Shown here: piece by piece, positions 1 to 11,345 of the stretch
Layout: the number at the start of each line of letters is the position of its first letter
How positions within the stretch are numbered: the stretch's first letter is position 1
Assembly (NCBI GenBank): GCA_905221605.1
Contig: CAJNDS010002579.1
Span: 976,734-1,040,733, forward strand
Source: Symbiodinium natans
Taxonomy: Eukaryota; Sar; Dinophyceae; Suessiales; Symbiodiniaceae
Reading direction: 5' to 3'
DNA length: 64,000 nt
Notes under the pieces: model-generated
What the model was told of the DNA's origin: nothing
Database searches by the model: none
The model's input: the letters and a program-made list of their open reading frames with translations, nothing else
Program-made: the position numbers and the translations under genes

Positions 1-2090
1 GCAAGAAATGAGCCCAAAATCTTAAAAACCGGGGCTTGCGATTTCACCTTTTGGAGCAAATACTGGGCCCAAAATCTTGGGGACCAGGGCTTGCAATTTG
101 ACTCCGTGGAGCACAAATCGACCCCGAAATCTTAGGGACCAGGGCTTGCGATTTGACTCTGTGGAGCACAAATCGACCCCGAAAACTTAGGGACCAGGGC
201 TTGCGATTTGACTCTTTGGAGCAAAAATCGACCCAAAAATCTAAGGGACCAGGGCTTGCGATTTTACTCTTTGGCGCAAAAACTGGGCCCCAAGTCTTAG
301 GGACCAGGGCTTGCGATGTCACTCTTTGGAGCAAAATTGAACCCAAAGTCTTAGGGACCAGGGCTTGCGATTTGACTCTTTGGAGCAAAAACTGTGCCCA
401 AAATCTTAGGGAGCAGGGTTTGCGATTTGACTCTTTGGAGCAAAAACTGGGCCCCAAATCTTAGGGACCAGGGCTTCCGGTTTGACTCTTTGGAGCAGAA
501 ATTGAACCCAAAATCTTAGGGACCAGGGCTTGCGATTTGACTCTTTGAACCAAAAACTGTGCCCAAAATCTTAGGGACAAGGGCTTGCGATGTCACTCTT
601 TGGAGCAAAAAATGAACCCAAAATCTTAGGGACCAGGGCTTGCGATTTGACTCTTTGGAGCAAAAACTGGGCCCCAAATCTTAGGGACCAGGGCTTGCGA
701 TTTGACTCTTCGGAGCAAAAACTGGGCCCAAGATCTTAGGGACCAGGGCTTGCGATGTCACTCTTTGGAGCAACAATGAATGCAAAATCTTAGGGACCAG
801 GGCTTGCGATGTCACTCTTTGGAGCAAAAAACGAACCCAAAATCTTAAGGACCAGGGCTTGCGATGTCACTCTTTGGAGCAAAAATTGAACCCAAAATCT
901 TAGGGACCAGGACTTGCGATGTCACTCTTTGGAGCAAAAACTGGGCCCCAAATCCTAGGGACCAGGGCTTGCGATGTCACTCTTTGGAGCAAAAAATGAA
1001 CCCAAAATCTTAGGGACCAGGGCTTGCGATGTTACTCTTTGGAGCAAAAACTGGGCCCCAAATCTTAGGGACCAGGGCTTGCGATGTCACTCTTTGGAGC
1101 AAAAATAAAAACCCAAAATCTTAGGGACCAGGACTTGCGATGTCACTCTTTGGAGCAAAAACTGGGCCCCCAATCTTAGGGACCAGAGCTTGCGATGTCA
1201 CTCTTTGGAGCAAGAATTGAACCCAAAATCTTAGGGACCAGGGCTTGCGATTTGACTCTTCGGAGCAAAAACTGGGCCCCAAATCTTAGGGACCAGGGCT
1301 TGCGATGTTACTCTTTGGAGCAAAGATTGAACCCAAAATCTTAGGGACCAGGGCTTGCGATTTGACCCTTTGGAGCAAAAACTGGGCCCAAAATCTTAGG
1401 GGCCAGGGCTTGCGATTTGACTCTTTGGAGCAACTGGGCCCCAGATCTTAGGGACCAGGGCTTGCGATGTCACTCTTTTGGGCAAGAAATGAACCCAAAA
1501 TCTTAGGGACCAGGGCTTGCGATTTGACTCTTTGGAGCAAAAACTGTGCCCCAAATCTTAGGGACCAGGGCTTGCGATTTGACTCTTTGGAGCAACTGGG
1601 CCCAAGATCTTAGGGACCAGGGCTTGCGATGTCACTCTTTTGGGCAAGAAATGAGCCCAATATCTTAGGGAGCAGGGCTTGCGATTTGACCCTTTGGAGC
1701 AAAAACTGTGCCCCAAATCTTAGGGACCAGGGCTTGCGGTTTGACTCTGTGGAGCAAAAAATGAACCCGAAATCTTCGGGACCAGGGCTTGCGATTTGAC
1801 TCTTCGGAGCAAGAAATGAGCCCAAAATCTTAAGGACCAGGGCTTGCTTTGGAGCAAAAAACTGAGTCCAAAATCTTAGGGACCAGGGCTTGCGATTTGA
1901 CTCTTTGGAGCAAAAACTGGGCCCCAAATAATAGGGACCAGGGCTTGCGATGTTACTCTTTGGGGCAAGAAATGAGCCCAAAATCTTCGGGACCAGGGCC
2001 TGCGATGCTACTCTTTGGGGCAAGAAATGAGCTCAAAATCTTAGGGACCAGGGCTTGCGATGTCACTTTTTGGAGCAAAAACTGTGCCCT
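1..2090. repeat. Tandem satellite, 55-57 bp unit
   Basis: About 37 head-to-tail copies of a 55-57 bp unit. Fixed words are CTTAGGGACCAGGGCTTGCG, then ATTTGACTC or ATGTCACTC, then TTTGGAGCAAAAACTGGGCC. Copies differ by point changes and small indels; a few are truncated, for example near 1430 and 1845. The unit contains CTTAGGGAC, which resembles but is not the TTTAGGG telomere motif. Open frames on both strands here are translations of the repeat and show no gene-like composition. The array starts before the left edge of the window. Confidence 0.95.
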
Positions 2091-2093
2091 AGT

Positions 2094-2450
2094 ATTGGGG
2101 GGAGGAGGGCTCGTGATTTAGTATTGGGAGGAGGCCCGGGCTCGTAAATTAGTATTGGGGGGAGGCCCGGCTCGTGATTTAGTATTGCGGGAGGCCCGGG
2201 CTCGTGATTTAGTATTGGGGGGAGGCCCGGGCTCGTGATTTAGTATTTGGGGGGAGGCCCGGCCTCGTAATTTGGAGGCCCGGGCTCGTGATTTAGCCCG
2301 GGCTCGTGATTTAGAATTGGGGGGAGGCCCGGGCTCGTGATTTAGTATTGCGGGAAGGCCCGGGCTCGTAATTTAGTATTGGGGGGAGGCCCGGGCTCGT
2401 GATTTAGTATTGGGGGGAGGCCCGGGCTCGAGGTTTAGTATTGGGGGGAG
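2094..2450. repeat. GC-rich tandem repeat, ~30 bp unit
   Basis: About 11 copies of a ~30 bp unit, TTAGTATTGGGGGGAGGCCC followed by GGGCTCGTGA. It abuts the preceding satellite directly (junction near 2090-2100) and ends where the AATTAATT arrays begin. Some copies lose the TTAGTATTGGGG half, for example near 2275-2300. Confidence 0.9.
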
Positions 2451-2456
2451 GAGGAT

Positions 2457-3425
2457 GCCCCAGCCCCCACCCCCCATTTGGAAATAAATGAATTACTTGA
2501 ATTAATTAAAATAATTGAATTAATTCAATTAATTCAATTAATTGATTTATTTCCAAAGGGGAGGTGGAATTAATTTAATTAATTGAATTAGTTCAATTAT
2601 TTCAATTAATTCAAGTAATTCATTTATTTCCAAATGGGGAGGATTCCCCAGCCCCCACCCCCCCCCTTTGGAAATGAATGAATTAATTCAATTAATTGAA
2701 TTAATTGAATTAATTCAATTAATTCAACTAATTCAATTAATTGATTTATTTCCAAAGGGGAGGTGGAATTAATTGAGTTAATTGAATTAATTCAATTATT
2801 TCAATTAATTCAATTAATTCATTTATTTCCAAATGGGGGGGATTCCCCAGCCCCCACCCCCCCCCCCCTTTGGAAATAAATGAATTAATTGAATTAATTG
2901 AATTAATTTAATTAATTGAATTAATTCAATTAATTGAATTAATTGAATTTCAATTAATTCAAGTAATTCATTTATTTCCAAAGGGGAGGTGGAATTAATT
3001 GAATTAGTTGAATTAATTCAATTATTTCAATTAATTCAATTAATTCAATTAATTCAATTAATTCATGTATTTCCAAAGGGGGGGGAGGGGTGAGGGCTGG
3101 GGAATCCCCCCATTTGGAAATAATTGAATTAATTGAATTAACTGAATTAATTGAATTAATTGAATTACTTGAATCAATTCAATTAATTCAATTAATACAA
3201 TTAATTCAATTAATTCCACCCCCCCTTTGGAAATAAATGAATTAATTGAATTAATTGAATTAATTCAATTATTTCAATTAATTCAATTAATTCAATTAAT
3301 TCAATTATTCAATTAATTCAATTAATTCAATTAATTCAATTAATTCATTTATTTCCAAAGGGGGGGGGTGGGGGCTGGGGAATCCCCTCCATTTGGAAAT
3401 GAATGAACTAATTGAACGAAATTAT
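2457..3425. repeat. AATTAATTC/AATTAATTG low-complexity array with G/C-rich punctuations
   Basis: Long tracts of AATTAATTG switch to AATTAATTC, so each tract is self-complementary and can fold back. Tracts are bounded by TTTGGAAATAAATGAATTA on one side and its complement TTCATTTATTTCCAAA on the other, next to C-rich or G-rich runs such as CCCCAGCCCCCACCCCCC. The module recurs about every 130-250 bp. Open frames encoding Glu-Leu-Ile or Ile-Asn-Ser repeats are artefacts of the 9 bp unit. Confidence 0.92.
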
Positions 3426-3429
3426 TTAA

Positions 3430-4080
3430 ACTATCGCGGCTCGATTTGGCCAAATTTTGCCGGGCAGCCTGCGGGCAAAATTTGGCCAAATCGGGCTGCT
3501 CTTCGTATGCCATGAGAAATGCGCGGCTCGATTTGGCCAAATTTTGCCCGGAGGCTGCCCGGCAAAATTTGGCCAAATCGAGCCGCGCATTTCTCAGCGC
3601 GTACGACGAGCAGCCCGATTTGGCCAAATCTTGCCCGGCCTCCAGAAAGGCGCGGCTCGATTTGGCCAGATTTTGCCGGGCAGTCTGCGGGCAAAATTTG
3701 GCCAAATCGGGCTGCTCGTCGAACGCGATGAGACATGCGCGGCTCGATTTGGCCAAATTTTGCCGGGCAGCCTCCGGGCAAAATTTGGCCAAATCGAGCC
3801 GCGCCTTTCTGAAGGCCCGAAATTTTTAAACTATCACGGCTCGATTTGGCCAAATTTTGCCGGGCAGCTTCCGGGCAAAATTTGGCCAAATCGGGCTGCC
3901 CTTCGTATGCGATGAGAAATGCGTGGCTCGATTTGGCCAAATTTTGCCCGGAGGCTGCCCGGCAAAATTTGGCCAAATCGAGCCGCGATAGTTTAAATAA
4001 TTTCGGGCCTCCAGAAAGGCGCGGCTCGATTTGGCCAAATTTTGCCGGGCAGCCTCCGGGCAAAATTTGGCCAAATCGAG
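3430..4080. repeat. Palindromic satellite built on GATTTGGCCAAATTTTGCC
   Basis: The basic block is GGCTCGATTTGGCCAAATTT, then TTGCCGGGCAGCC, then GGGCAAAATTTGGCCAAATC and GAGCC, so every ~60 bp block is an inverted repeat that can form a hairpin. Blocks are joined by two kinds of linker, one with TGCTCGTCGAACGCGATGAG-like sequence and one with AATTATTTAAACTATCGCGG. About ten half-blocks are visible. Because the block is palindromic, several frames on both strands stay open; none looks like a real gene. The block is inserted between two AATTAATT arrays. Confidence 0.92.
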
Positions 4081-4084
4081 CTGG

Positions 4085-4700
4085 GGGGGGGTGGGGTCTG
4101 GGGAATCCCCCCCATTTGGAAATAAATGAATTAATTGAATTAATTGAATTAATTGAATTAATTGAATTAATTGAATTAATTGAATTAATTCAATTAATTA
4201 AATTAATTCAATTAATTCCACCCCCCCTTTGGAAATAAATGAATTAATTGAATTAATTGAATTAATTCAATTAATTCAATTAATTCATTTATTTCCAAAG
4301 GGGGGGGAGGGGTGGGGGCTGGGGAATCCCCCCCATTTGGAAATAAATGAATTAATTGAATTAATTGAATTAATCGAAATAATTCAACTAATTCAATTAA
4401 TTCAATTAATTCATTTATTTCCAAAGGGGAGGTGGAATTAATTGAATTAATTGAATTAATTCCAATTAATTCAATTAATTCAATTAATTCAATTAATTCA
4501 ATTAATTCAATTAATTCAATTAATTCAATTAATTCAATTAATTCAATTAATTTCCAAAGGGGGGGTTCAATTAATTCAATTAATTCAATTAATTCCACCC
4601 CCCCCCTTTGGAAATAAATGAATTAATTGAATTAATTCATTAAATTCATTAAATTCCAGGGGGAAAGTGGAAATTAAGGAATTTAATGAATTAAATTCTG
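4085..4700. repeat. Second AATTAATTC/AATTAATTG array
   Basis: Same composition and same punctuation (CCCCCCATTTGGAAATAAATG and its complement) as the array at 2457-3425, so the palindromic block 3430-4080 appears to sit inside one larger array. The end near 4640-4700 degenerates to TTAATGAATTAAATTC. Confidence 0.9.
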
Positions 4701-4702
4701 TC

Positions 4703-4835
4703 TGTGCAACCCTACAGGACCTAAAATAGGGTCTATTTGGAACATGGCTCTTGTGAATAAGTATACGTTTTGGGGCCTGTTTTCCTCTTGTAAATACGAT
4801 TCCCAGCTTCCAAATAGACCCTATTTAAGCTGCAC
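4703..4835. mobile_element. MITE-like element with perfect 19-bp inverted repeats (single copy seen)
   Basis: A perfect 19-base inverted repeat, AAATAGGGTCTATTTGGAA at 4724-4742 and its complement at 4808-4826, encloses 65 bp. The pairing extends weakly outward (TGTGCA at 4702-4707, TGCACA near 4830). No coding capacity. No second copy was seen in this window. It lies at the edge of the satellite block. Confidence 0.55.
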
Positions 4836-5946
4836 ACGGGGGGGGGGGGGGGGGGAATTGGGCTGGACCCCAAATTTAAGAAATCGAGGGGCTGGATTTC
4901 TTAAATTTAAGAAATCGAGGGGCTGAGTTTCTTATTTGAGGGGGGGGAGACTTTTCATTCGGCGGTTGCCAAAAACAACCAAATTTAGGGCCCGATGAGG
5001 GTACCCTCGATTTCTTAATTTAATCTTGCTCTCAATTTTCGCATTTCTAATCCGGGATCCAGCCGCGAGCATGCTCGTTTCTTAATCCAATGATTTCTTA
5101 ATCAGTGCTGTCACTGTACTCGGTAGAGCTTAGGGTTTTGAATTTGGGGGTTGTTGGGGATCTTGAAGGGGACATACAATGTGAGGGGTGGGCGCGGGTG
5201 ATTTTCACAGGGTCTGTGTCGGCTTTTTGAAGAGGAAGTGTGGGGGGTTGCAGTTCAGGGATAGTTCACTCCGGACTCTCTTTGGGGGCCTAGGGTCACC
5301 CCAAAAATGCTACCACGAGCAAATTGTTGTTTTCTGATCTTGCCCCATATAACCCCGTAATCGTACCCTTTTTCACCCCCTTAAAGGGCAAGATAGGGCA
5401 GATAGGGAGTTTGGTACCTAATTTTCGTAATTCCCTGCTATGAACTCGCAAAAGGGTAGGGGGCTCGATTCAGTTCTTGCAAGCACCTTAAACGATGTGT
5501 GTGTGTGTGTTCTTTGCTGTTGGAGGGGCCTTGGATGCCTTTCAGAATCGCAGTCGCGAAGAGGAGGCGGAACAGACGTCTCGCACTTAGGGGGTATAAT
5601 GTTGCACTGGGGCCCCCCCCCCCCCCGCGAGCAGTCGTGGGGGTGGATGGGATCCTGATTACACGGCCCGGGGGCTCATATGATTTCAATAGGGAGGAGT
5701 TTAGATAGGTTCAAAAGGGGCAGCGATGCCCGGTTATCTTTTTTAAAGGCGCGCCGCGTGGAATTTTCTTACGGCGCCCGGACGATTCGTCTTTAAAGAG
5801 GGACTCCCAAACAGTCAGCATGTCCTGAATAATTCGGCCAGTTTGTCTTTAAAGCGGGGGCCGATACTAAACCGGGTGCAACATTAAGCATGCACGGCAG
5901 ACCCCAGCGCATGTCTGAACAATGCCCTTCTCCCTGCTTGAAGAAC
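4836..5946. other. Intergenic: poly-G run, short duplications, TG microsatellite
   Basis: Holds a G run near 4839-4855, two direct copies of TTTAAGAAATCGAGGGGCTG (about 4875 and 4905), a TG microsatellite near 5495-5510 and a C run near 5610-5627. Short open frames at 5438-5708 exist on both strands, but they overlap low-complexity sequence and match nothing I recognise. No gene is supported. Confidence 0.6.
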
Positions 5947-6035
5947 CTCTTCTACTAGCAGTCCTTAGAAGGGATTGTAGTACCCGCTTTTATCATAATC
6001 CCTATTAAGGCCTGTTAGTATAAGGGGAACATCCC
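5947..6035. mobile_element. MITE-like element, family E copy 1
   Basis: Near-palindromic 90 bp element. The left half CTACTAGCAGTCCTTAGAAG pairs with the right half, which ends GGCCTGTTAGTATAAGG. Related copies are at 9154-9210 (partial), 40507-40583 and 43402-43490. Non-coding; probably a foldback MITE. Confidence 0.65.
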
Positions 6036-7392
6036 AAGCAACACCGAAAATACCTGCCTCTACAGCCCTACGGTCCCTTAACCCGCCGGTAAGGTCAAGA
6101 CTGTGCAGAGCTTCATTCCACAGGAAATGCTGTCATGTGCTGAATTTGTTTCGGGTTTTTTCATTTTGGGTTTAGGGTTTTAGGGTTGTAAATGAGCGTG
6201 CCGGAGTCAAGAAATTGGTCAACGTCTGCGGAAGGGTACAATGATTTGTAGTTACTGTGCTACCAGGTAGTCCCGTCGGATTCTGCTCTTGAAGTTTATG
6301 CTTCAGCGATGTTCAGCCACGATCTCGTGCAAGCTTAGTTGGCGGTTGGAGTGATGTGGGCTTGGGGTATGTGACGTTTTTTTTTTTTTTTTATGTCGGC
6401 ATGTTGTGTCCGGACTCAGCGTGTTGAAATCGTAGCTCGGCCCTAAACACTTGTGCGATAAACTCTAAGCCCTAAGCCCTAAGCCCTATGAGCCCTAAAT
6501 CCTAAACCGAACTGAACACTTGGTCAAGAGGATCTGGCTATGTGCGCCTGGGCATTTGCGAAGGTGGCCATGCGCGCCGGCGGCCTAAGCGACAGTGGTT
6601 GAACATGCACACCCTAAACCCTAAACCTCAAGCCCTGAACCCTAAACCCTAAAGCAATTCGTCAGACCAGCGCTGCTCCAATAAGCGCCGTCGGCTTCGC
6701 TTAATAATTGTCACGGCCCGACGTTGCTTTGCAGTGGGAGCGTGGACCGAGGACGGACAGTTGCTGCGGATGTTTGCAGACGAGGTCGGGCGATGCCGTT
6801 TTTGAGCTGCAGCCACGCTTCATGCAAGAATCTGAGTCCTACAGTTCTCTAAACTGCAGAGTCATCTTCAACCACTTGGGAAGTGCTGCCTGTTCGGATT
6901 GAGGGTTCAGGTTTGAGCATGGCTGTTGTTCCGTAGTCCCATGCTCTGTCCATCTCACAACCTACCCCGCTCCTGCAGGCATTAGAAAAATATGCGGAGA
7001 TGAATGGCGCCGAGCTGAGTTGCCTACACTGCGAATCAGATTCCACGTTTACAATCTGCCATGGTGGCGGCCATGGCAACGGTGTGGGGGGTGGTAGGCA
7101 AAACTCACAGGTTGTCACAGGTTTTTGCTGTTGTACCTCGGTGCTTCTGTAGGGTGCGGCCGGATCGGCAAAATCCAGATGACGCTGCCTTCAGCTGTCC
7201 TACAGGAGCCTCTATTGTCACCATCATTATCTCCCCTCAATACAACCCGGAGGTGTGCAGGTGATATACACATTTGAATCATAGACCCTCAGCTGTCCTA
7301 AGCCCCCAGGCCCCAAGCCCTTCATAGTACATACAGCATCCATATAGTACCTGCTCTAAGGAGGTAGCCCCCTTGCACTTCCAAGGGTTCTA
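6036..7392. other. Intergenic with short telomere-like motifs
   Basis: Scattered short CCCTAAA or CCCTAAG clusters (about 6470-6500 and 6608-6650) and a T run at 6380-6393. Open frames at 6708-6902 and 7061-7264 (+) and 6849-7118 (-) overlap one another and carry no recognisable domain. I see no supportable gene. Confidence 0.5.
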
Positions 7393-7517
7393 CCCTAAAC
7401 CCTAAACCCTAAACCCCAAAACCCTAAAACCCTAAAACCCTAAAACCCTAAAACCCCAAAACCCTAAACCCTAAAACCCTAAAACCCTAAACCCTAAAAC
7501 CCTAAACCCTAAACCCT
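7393..7517. repeat. Interstitial telomere-like array (CCCTAAA and CCCTAAAA)
   Basis: About 17 units mixing the 7-base CCCTAAA with the 8-base CCCTAAAA and a few CCCCAAA. The complement is TTTAGGG, the plant/dinoflagellate-type telomere motif. Non-telomeric sequence lies on both sides, so this is interstitial and not a chromosome end. Confidence 0.93.
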
Positions 7518-9900
7518 GTCCCACGGCCCTCCAAGCCCAGGCCAGAACTTGTCCAACATGGTCTGGTCCTTGGCGACGATCCGCGAGAACCATGAGCCGC
7601 TTATGAATGCTGTGTCGCCGGGGCCCTAATAGAGGGGCCTTAGTTAGAATAGGGTTAGGGTTGAGGGTTGAGGCTTGCACATGAGGGTTGAGGGTTTAGG
7701 GGTGAGGGTTCAGGGGTTAGGGTTTAGGGGTTTAGGACAGAATCGGTTTTTTTAGGAAGTTGTTTATAGTACACTAAAAACGGGAATACTATTCCGACCC
7801 CTATACTACACAGGTTTTGAGGGTAGAGTTTGTTGCTCGGTTTTTAGGGCTCCAACATGGAAGAACTCTCCATATTTCCGTTGAGGGCTGGGCCGTGCTT
7901 AGTGAAGTTTGGTTTCTGGCTAGTTCGTTTCGAAGTCCAATTAGATTCGGTTTTCGGTTAAGATTTACATTTGCATAATATGTCTAGACACATGATATCT
8001 TGCCCTCAAAATCGGGCTTTGAATGTTGATGTGAACACACAGCCACATCGTTTGGCCATTCAGAAGCGCTCCTCCTACCAAATCGCAAAGTTCAGGGTTT
8101 GGGGAACCCTAAACCCTAAACTTTTAGGGGGTTTAGGGTTTAGGGTTTAGGGTTTAGGGTTTAGGGTTTAGGGTTTAGGGTTTAGGGCTGAGGTGACATA
8201 TCGAACCTCCAACAGGTTCACCGAGCTGCGTCAAACCATTTGCTGCGTTTCAGAATGGAGCGCCCTTTACGGCCCCTCCACGTTCCTTCTTCCCGAACCA
8301 AAGCGCAAAGCCCCAAGCCCTAAACCCCAAAACAACCATAAAACCCGAAAACTTCAAACCCTAAAACCCTAATCCCTAACAACAACCATAAGACCCTGAA
8401 ATCCAACACCCAGCCCCCAGGAGAGCCAGAGCTGACACCATCCAGGGCCTCGCACCTTGGGTTGCTCTTGGAGGGTTTAGGGTCTAGGGTTTCGGGCTCA
8501 GGGGGCCTCGATTTTCTAATTCATCTAGACTCTTCCCTTTTACTTTTTAACATCACATGAAATCCGTGGACCGTTTAAAGAGAGTGAAGACCAGCTTCGA
8601 CTGATCAGGGGGGCGCGGAACACGCGAAAGCGGCTAGAACATTAGCTTATGCCCCCTTTTAAACCCTTAAAGGCTTCTACCTAACGCACGGCCACTCAGG
8701 CTCAACAGGAGTTCTCCAACATCGTGTGGCAGGGGCCCATGACGGGGCAGAGTAGAAAATTGTCGGCAGTTTAGGGTTTAGGGCTTATATAGGGTTTTGG
8801 GTTTAATCGGGCTTACGGTGTAGGGAAGGGTTTATGGGTTTACAAGGTTTAGGGTCTTGTTGCCTCCAGGCGACCAAACAAACACCTGAACTACCAAAGA
8901 GAACAATAGCCTCAGACTCTAACCCTATGTGCCGGGTTTTCCCAAAACTCACGGGTCCCCTTGCGGGCTGTTTTATTGTTCAGGTTCCCACTCATAATAG
9001 GCCCCTTTAAACCAAAATGGCACCCCTTCTTATTCCCAGGTTACTCTTGAGTCCACCTTCAGAACTTTTGTAGGCCACCACAGAGTCCCAGGACGGGTTT
9101 TATCATAAGAGCCATGGTAGGTTTTGGGTTCTTAAGGTAGATCTTGGGGGACGTTCCTCTTATGCTAGCAGTCCTTAACAGGGATTCTTGTCCCAACTTT
9201 TCACACCAGTCTGAGCTGCACTTATAGCCCGCTCATAAAGACCCTTACGTGCCCTAATATGGTCTTCCTTGGAGTTATTTCACTGGGCCCAGACTAAGGG
9301 AGCATGCCACTAACTTCCCTAAACCCTAAACCCTAAACCCTAAAACTAAACCCTAAACCCTAAACCCTAAACCCTAAACCCTTAGATCCTGCAACCCACG
9401 AGGTCCTTCGCCACGCTCCTCCGCACTTCCGAGATGCTCTTCCGGCGGACGGCCCCGCGGGTGGCCAGGAAGCCCGGCGATGTAGGCCCAATTCGTGAAG
9501 CCCTAAACCCTAAACCCTAAACCCCAAACCCTAAACCCTAAACCCCAAACCCTAAACCCTAAACCCTCAACCCTATAAACCCCAAACCGTGGCTGAGGTG
9601 GAGTCGGCCAGGGAGCTCGACTCCCAACACCTGGCCAACATCGCCAGGGGCTTCTAGGGCAGAGGGCTTGCAGGGTTTCGGGGCTGAGGGGTTTAGGGTT
9701 TAGGGTTTAGGGTTTAGGGCTACTTGGAGGTTCAGGGTACTTGCTAACCAATTACAGTTATTGGGCTTTAGGGATTACAGGGTCTTGGGCCTTAAGGGGC
9801 GTTTAACAAGTTGATTTGGGGGTGCAAGGCGCTTGCTTCACGGATTTGTTTAATTTCATGCGTGCATCTAAGGTTTGAGGTTTCTGTGGGCCAAGTTGAA
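7518..9900. other. Gene-poor stretch with several interstitial telomere-like arrays
   Basis: Telomere-like arrays lie at 8107-8187 (two CCCTAAA units, then ~10 TTTAGGG units, a head-to-head inversion), 9317-9382 (CCCTAAA), 9500-9575 (CCCTAAA with CCCCAAA) and 9690-9720 (TTTAGGG). A partial family C element is at about 8982-9054 and a partial family E element at 9154-9210. No coding region is supported. Confidence 0.75.
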
Positions 9901-9908
9901 ACCCTCCC

Positions 9909-10017
9909 CCCTAAGGGTCCATGTACCCATATAGTATATGTTTGGGCCCTAAAGCTACTATATAGGAACCCCTTTAAGGCTCAAGTATGTACTACATAGG
10001 TACATGGACCCTTAGGG
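9909..10017. mobile_element. MITE-like element, family B copy 1, perfect 19-bp TIRs
   Basis: The ends are CCCTAAGGGTCCATGTACC (9909-9927) and its exact complement GGTACATGGACCCTTAGGG (9999-10017). The interior is also partly self-complementary (TATAGTA near the left, TACTAC near the right). Copies at 33133-33241 and 33778-33885 have the same length (~109 bp); single-ended fragments lie near 17407 and 61770. Non-coding MITE-type element; the transposase source is not in the window. Confidence 0.85.
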
Positions 10018-10598
10018 TCCGAAAAGACCCAAACCCGCAACCCTAAACCCTCAAACCCCGACCCCCAAACCCATGATAAGTATCTGTTTCACGTTGCTTG
10101 TTGGAGGGGATAAACAATTATGGGGGGGGCAAGGGCTGTAATTAGGGAGTAGCGAATCGTGCCCATCAAGTAGATCAACCGGCATTTGGATGTTGTGCAG
10201 AATGGATTGCTCTACTCTTCCCAAACGTGACCCTTCTCACCTCCTCCTACACGTGACGCAGTCGCCTGGAACGAGATGACGCCTTATCTGCCTAGGCACT
10301 GCCCCACCCCTGTACCCTCACAATCAGTTTTATTCGGGTCCGAGATGTAGCTCGGGTAGTACACCATGGGATCTTGGAATCAGAAGCTAGACCCTAAACC
10401 GTAAACCCAAACCCAAACCCCAGGCCCAACCCTAAGCCCCACCCAGACCACATTGAACTTCCCCGCGGCCTGAGCCCAACCCTTTGCTTCACCCGAAACC
10501 CTAACCCTAAACCCTGAACCCTAAACCCTAAACCCCAATCCCTAAAACTATTTTAGAATCACGATCCCAACCCCTGACATGTCGGGTCGAGAGTTGAA

Positions 10599-10738
10599 CT
10601 AGGACCGGGAGTAGGCCCCTTTTTTCCTTCTTTAAGGGTTGGGGTTCCATTATAACCCCCTTGAAACCCAAAAGGGCCCTAAACCCTAAACCCTAAACCC
10701 TAAACCCTTTTTATTCCTAAGGCGACTCCCGGGTCTAG
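10599..10738. mobile_element. MITE-like element, family C copy, with an internal CCCTAAA array
   Basis: The left end CTAGGACCGGGAGTAGGCCC and right end GGCGACTCCCGGGTCTAG are imperfect inverted repeats. The body (GGGTTGGGGTTCCATTATAA, then CCCCTTGAAACCCAAAAGGG) matches copies at 56933-57052, 14352-14464, 44034-44144, 53221-53302, 60638-60735 and 63931-64000. Where sister copies have a small palindrome (AAAAAGGGCACCCTTTTT), this copy has AAAAGGG, four CCCTAAA units, then CCCTTTTT (10677-10707). The telomere-like array therefore lies inside the element. Confidence 0.8.
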
Positions 10739-11345
10739 TGAAAGGCTACGTCTTGGCGCCTTCAGGCCTGGGCATTTGCGAAGATCTCGCACCGCGATGC
10801 AGGGCACCCAGGGGTTTGGGGTTTGGGGTTTAGGGTTTAGGGTTTGGGGTTTAGGGTCTAGGGTTTAGGGTTTAGCTCAAAAGGGTTTAGGGTTTATATA
10901 GGGTTTCTATAGGGTTTATATAGGGTTTATATAGGGTTTATATTGGGCTTAGGGGGGGAGGGAGGGGGAGTGAAGCAGCTGATGGCAGTGCGAGCGTGGG
11001 GGCGAGCGTGGATTGAGTGAGTTTGGGGATCGGGTAAAGGATGCCATGTCCCTCGATTTAGGGTTTAGGGTTTAGGGTTTAGGGTTTAGGATATTTTACG
11101 CAACATTCGACCTAGGGTCAGTTGGGGTACAAGCATCTTCATTCGGCTGGTCAACACAGACGCGCACACACACACACAGAGGATCTTGAGGAGTTGGCTG
11201 GGCCCGGAGAGTGCATCACACCTGGGTGGAACACAATATTCGAATTCAACCTTGCGCGAGCATGATCTGACCTGGTAGTCACCTCCCCTGAATATCAAAC
11301 CCCTCGCCCCCTAATATTCTAAATGACCCCATTATGGTTACATTC

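Noticed and set aside
1-2121. Open frames of 90-137 codons on both strands
   Set aside because: They translate the 55-57 bp satellite; the peptides repeat with the unit and match no protein composition.
3349-4617. Many overlapping frames, including one of 210 codons
   Set aside because: Products of palindromic and AATTAATT repeats, open on both strands at once.
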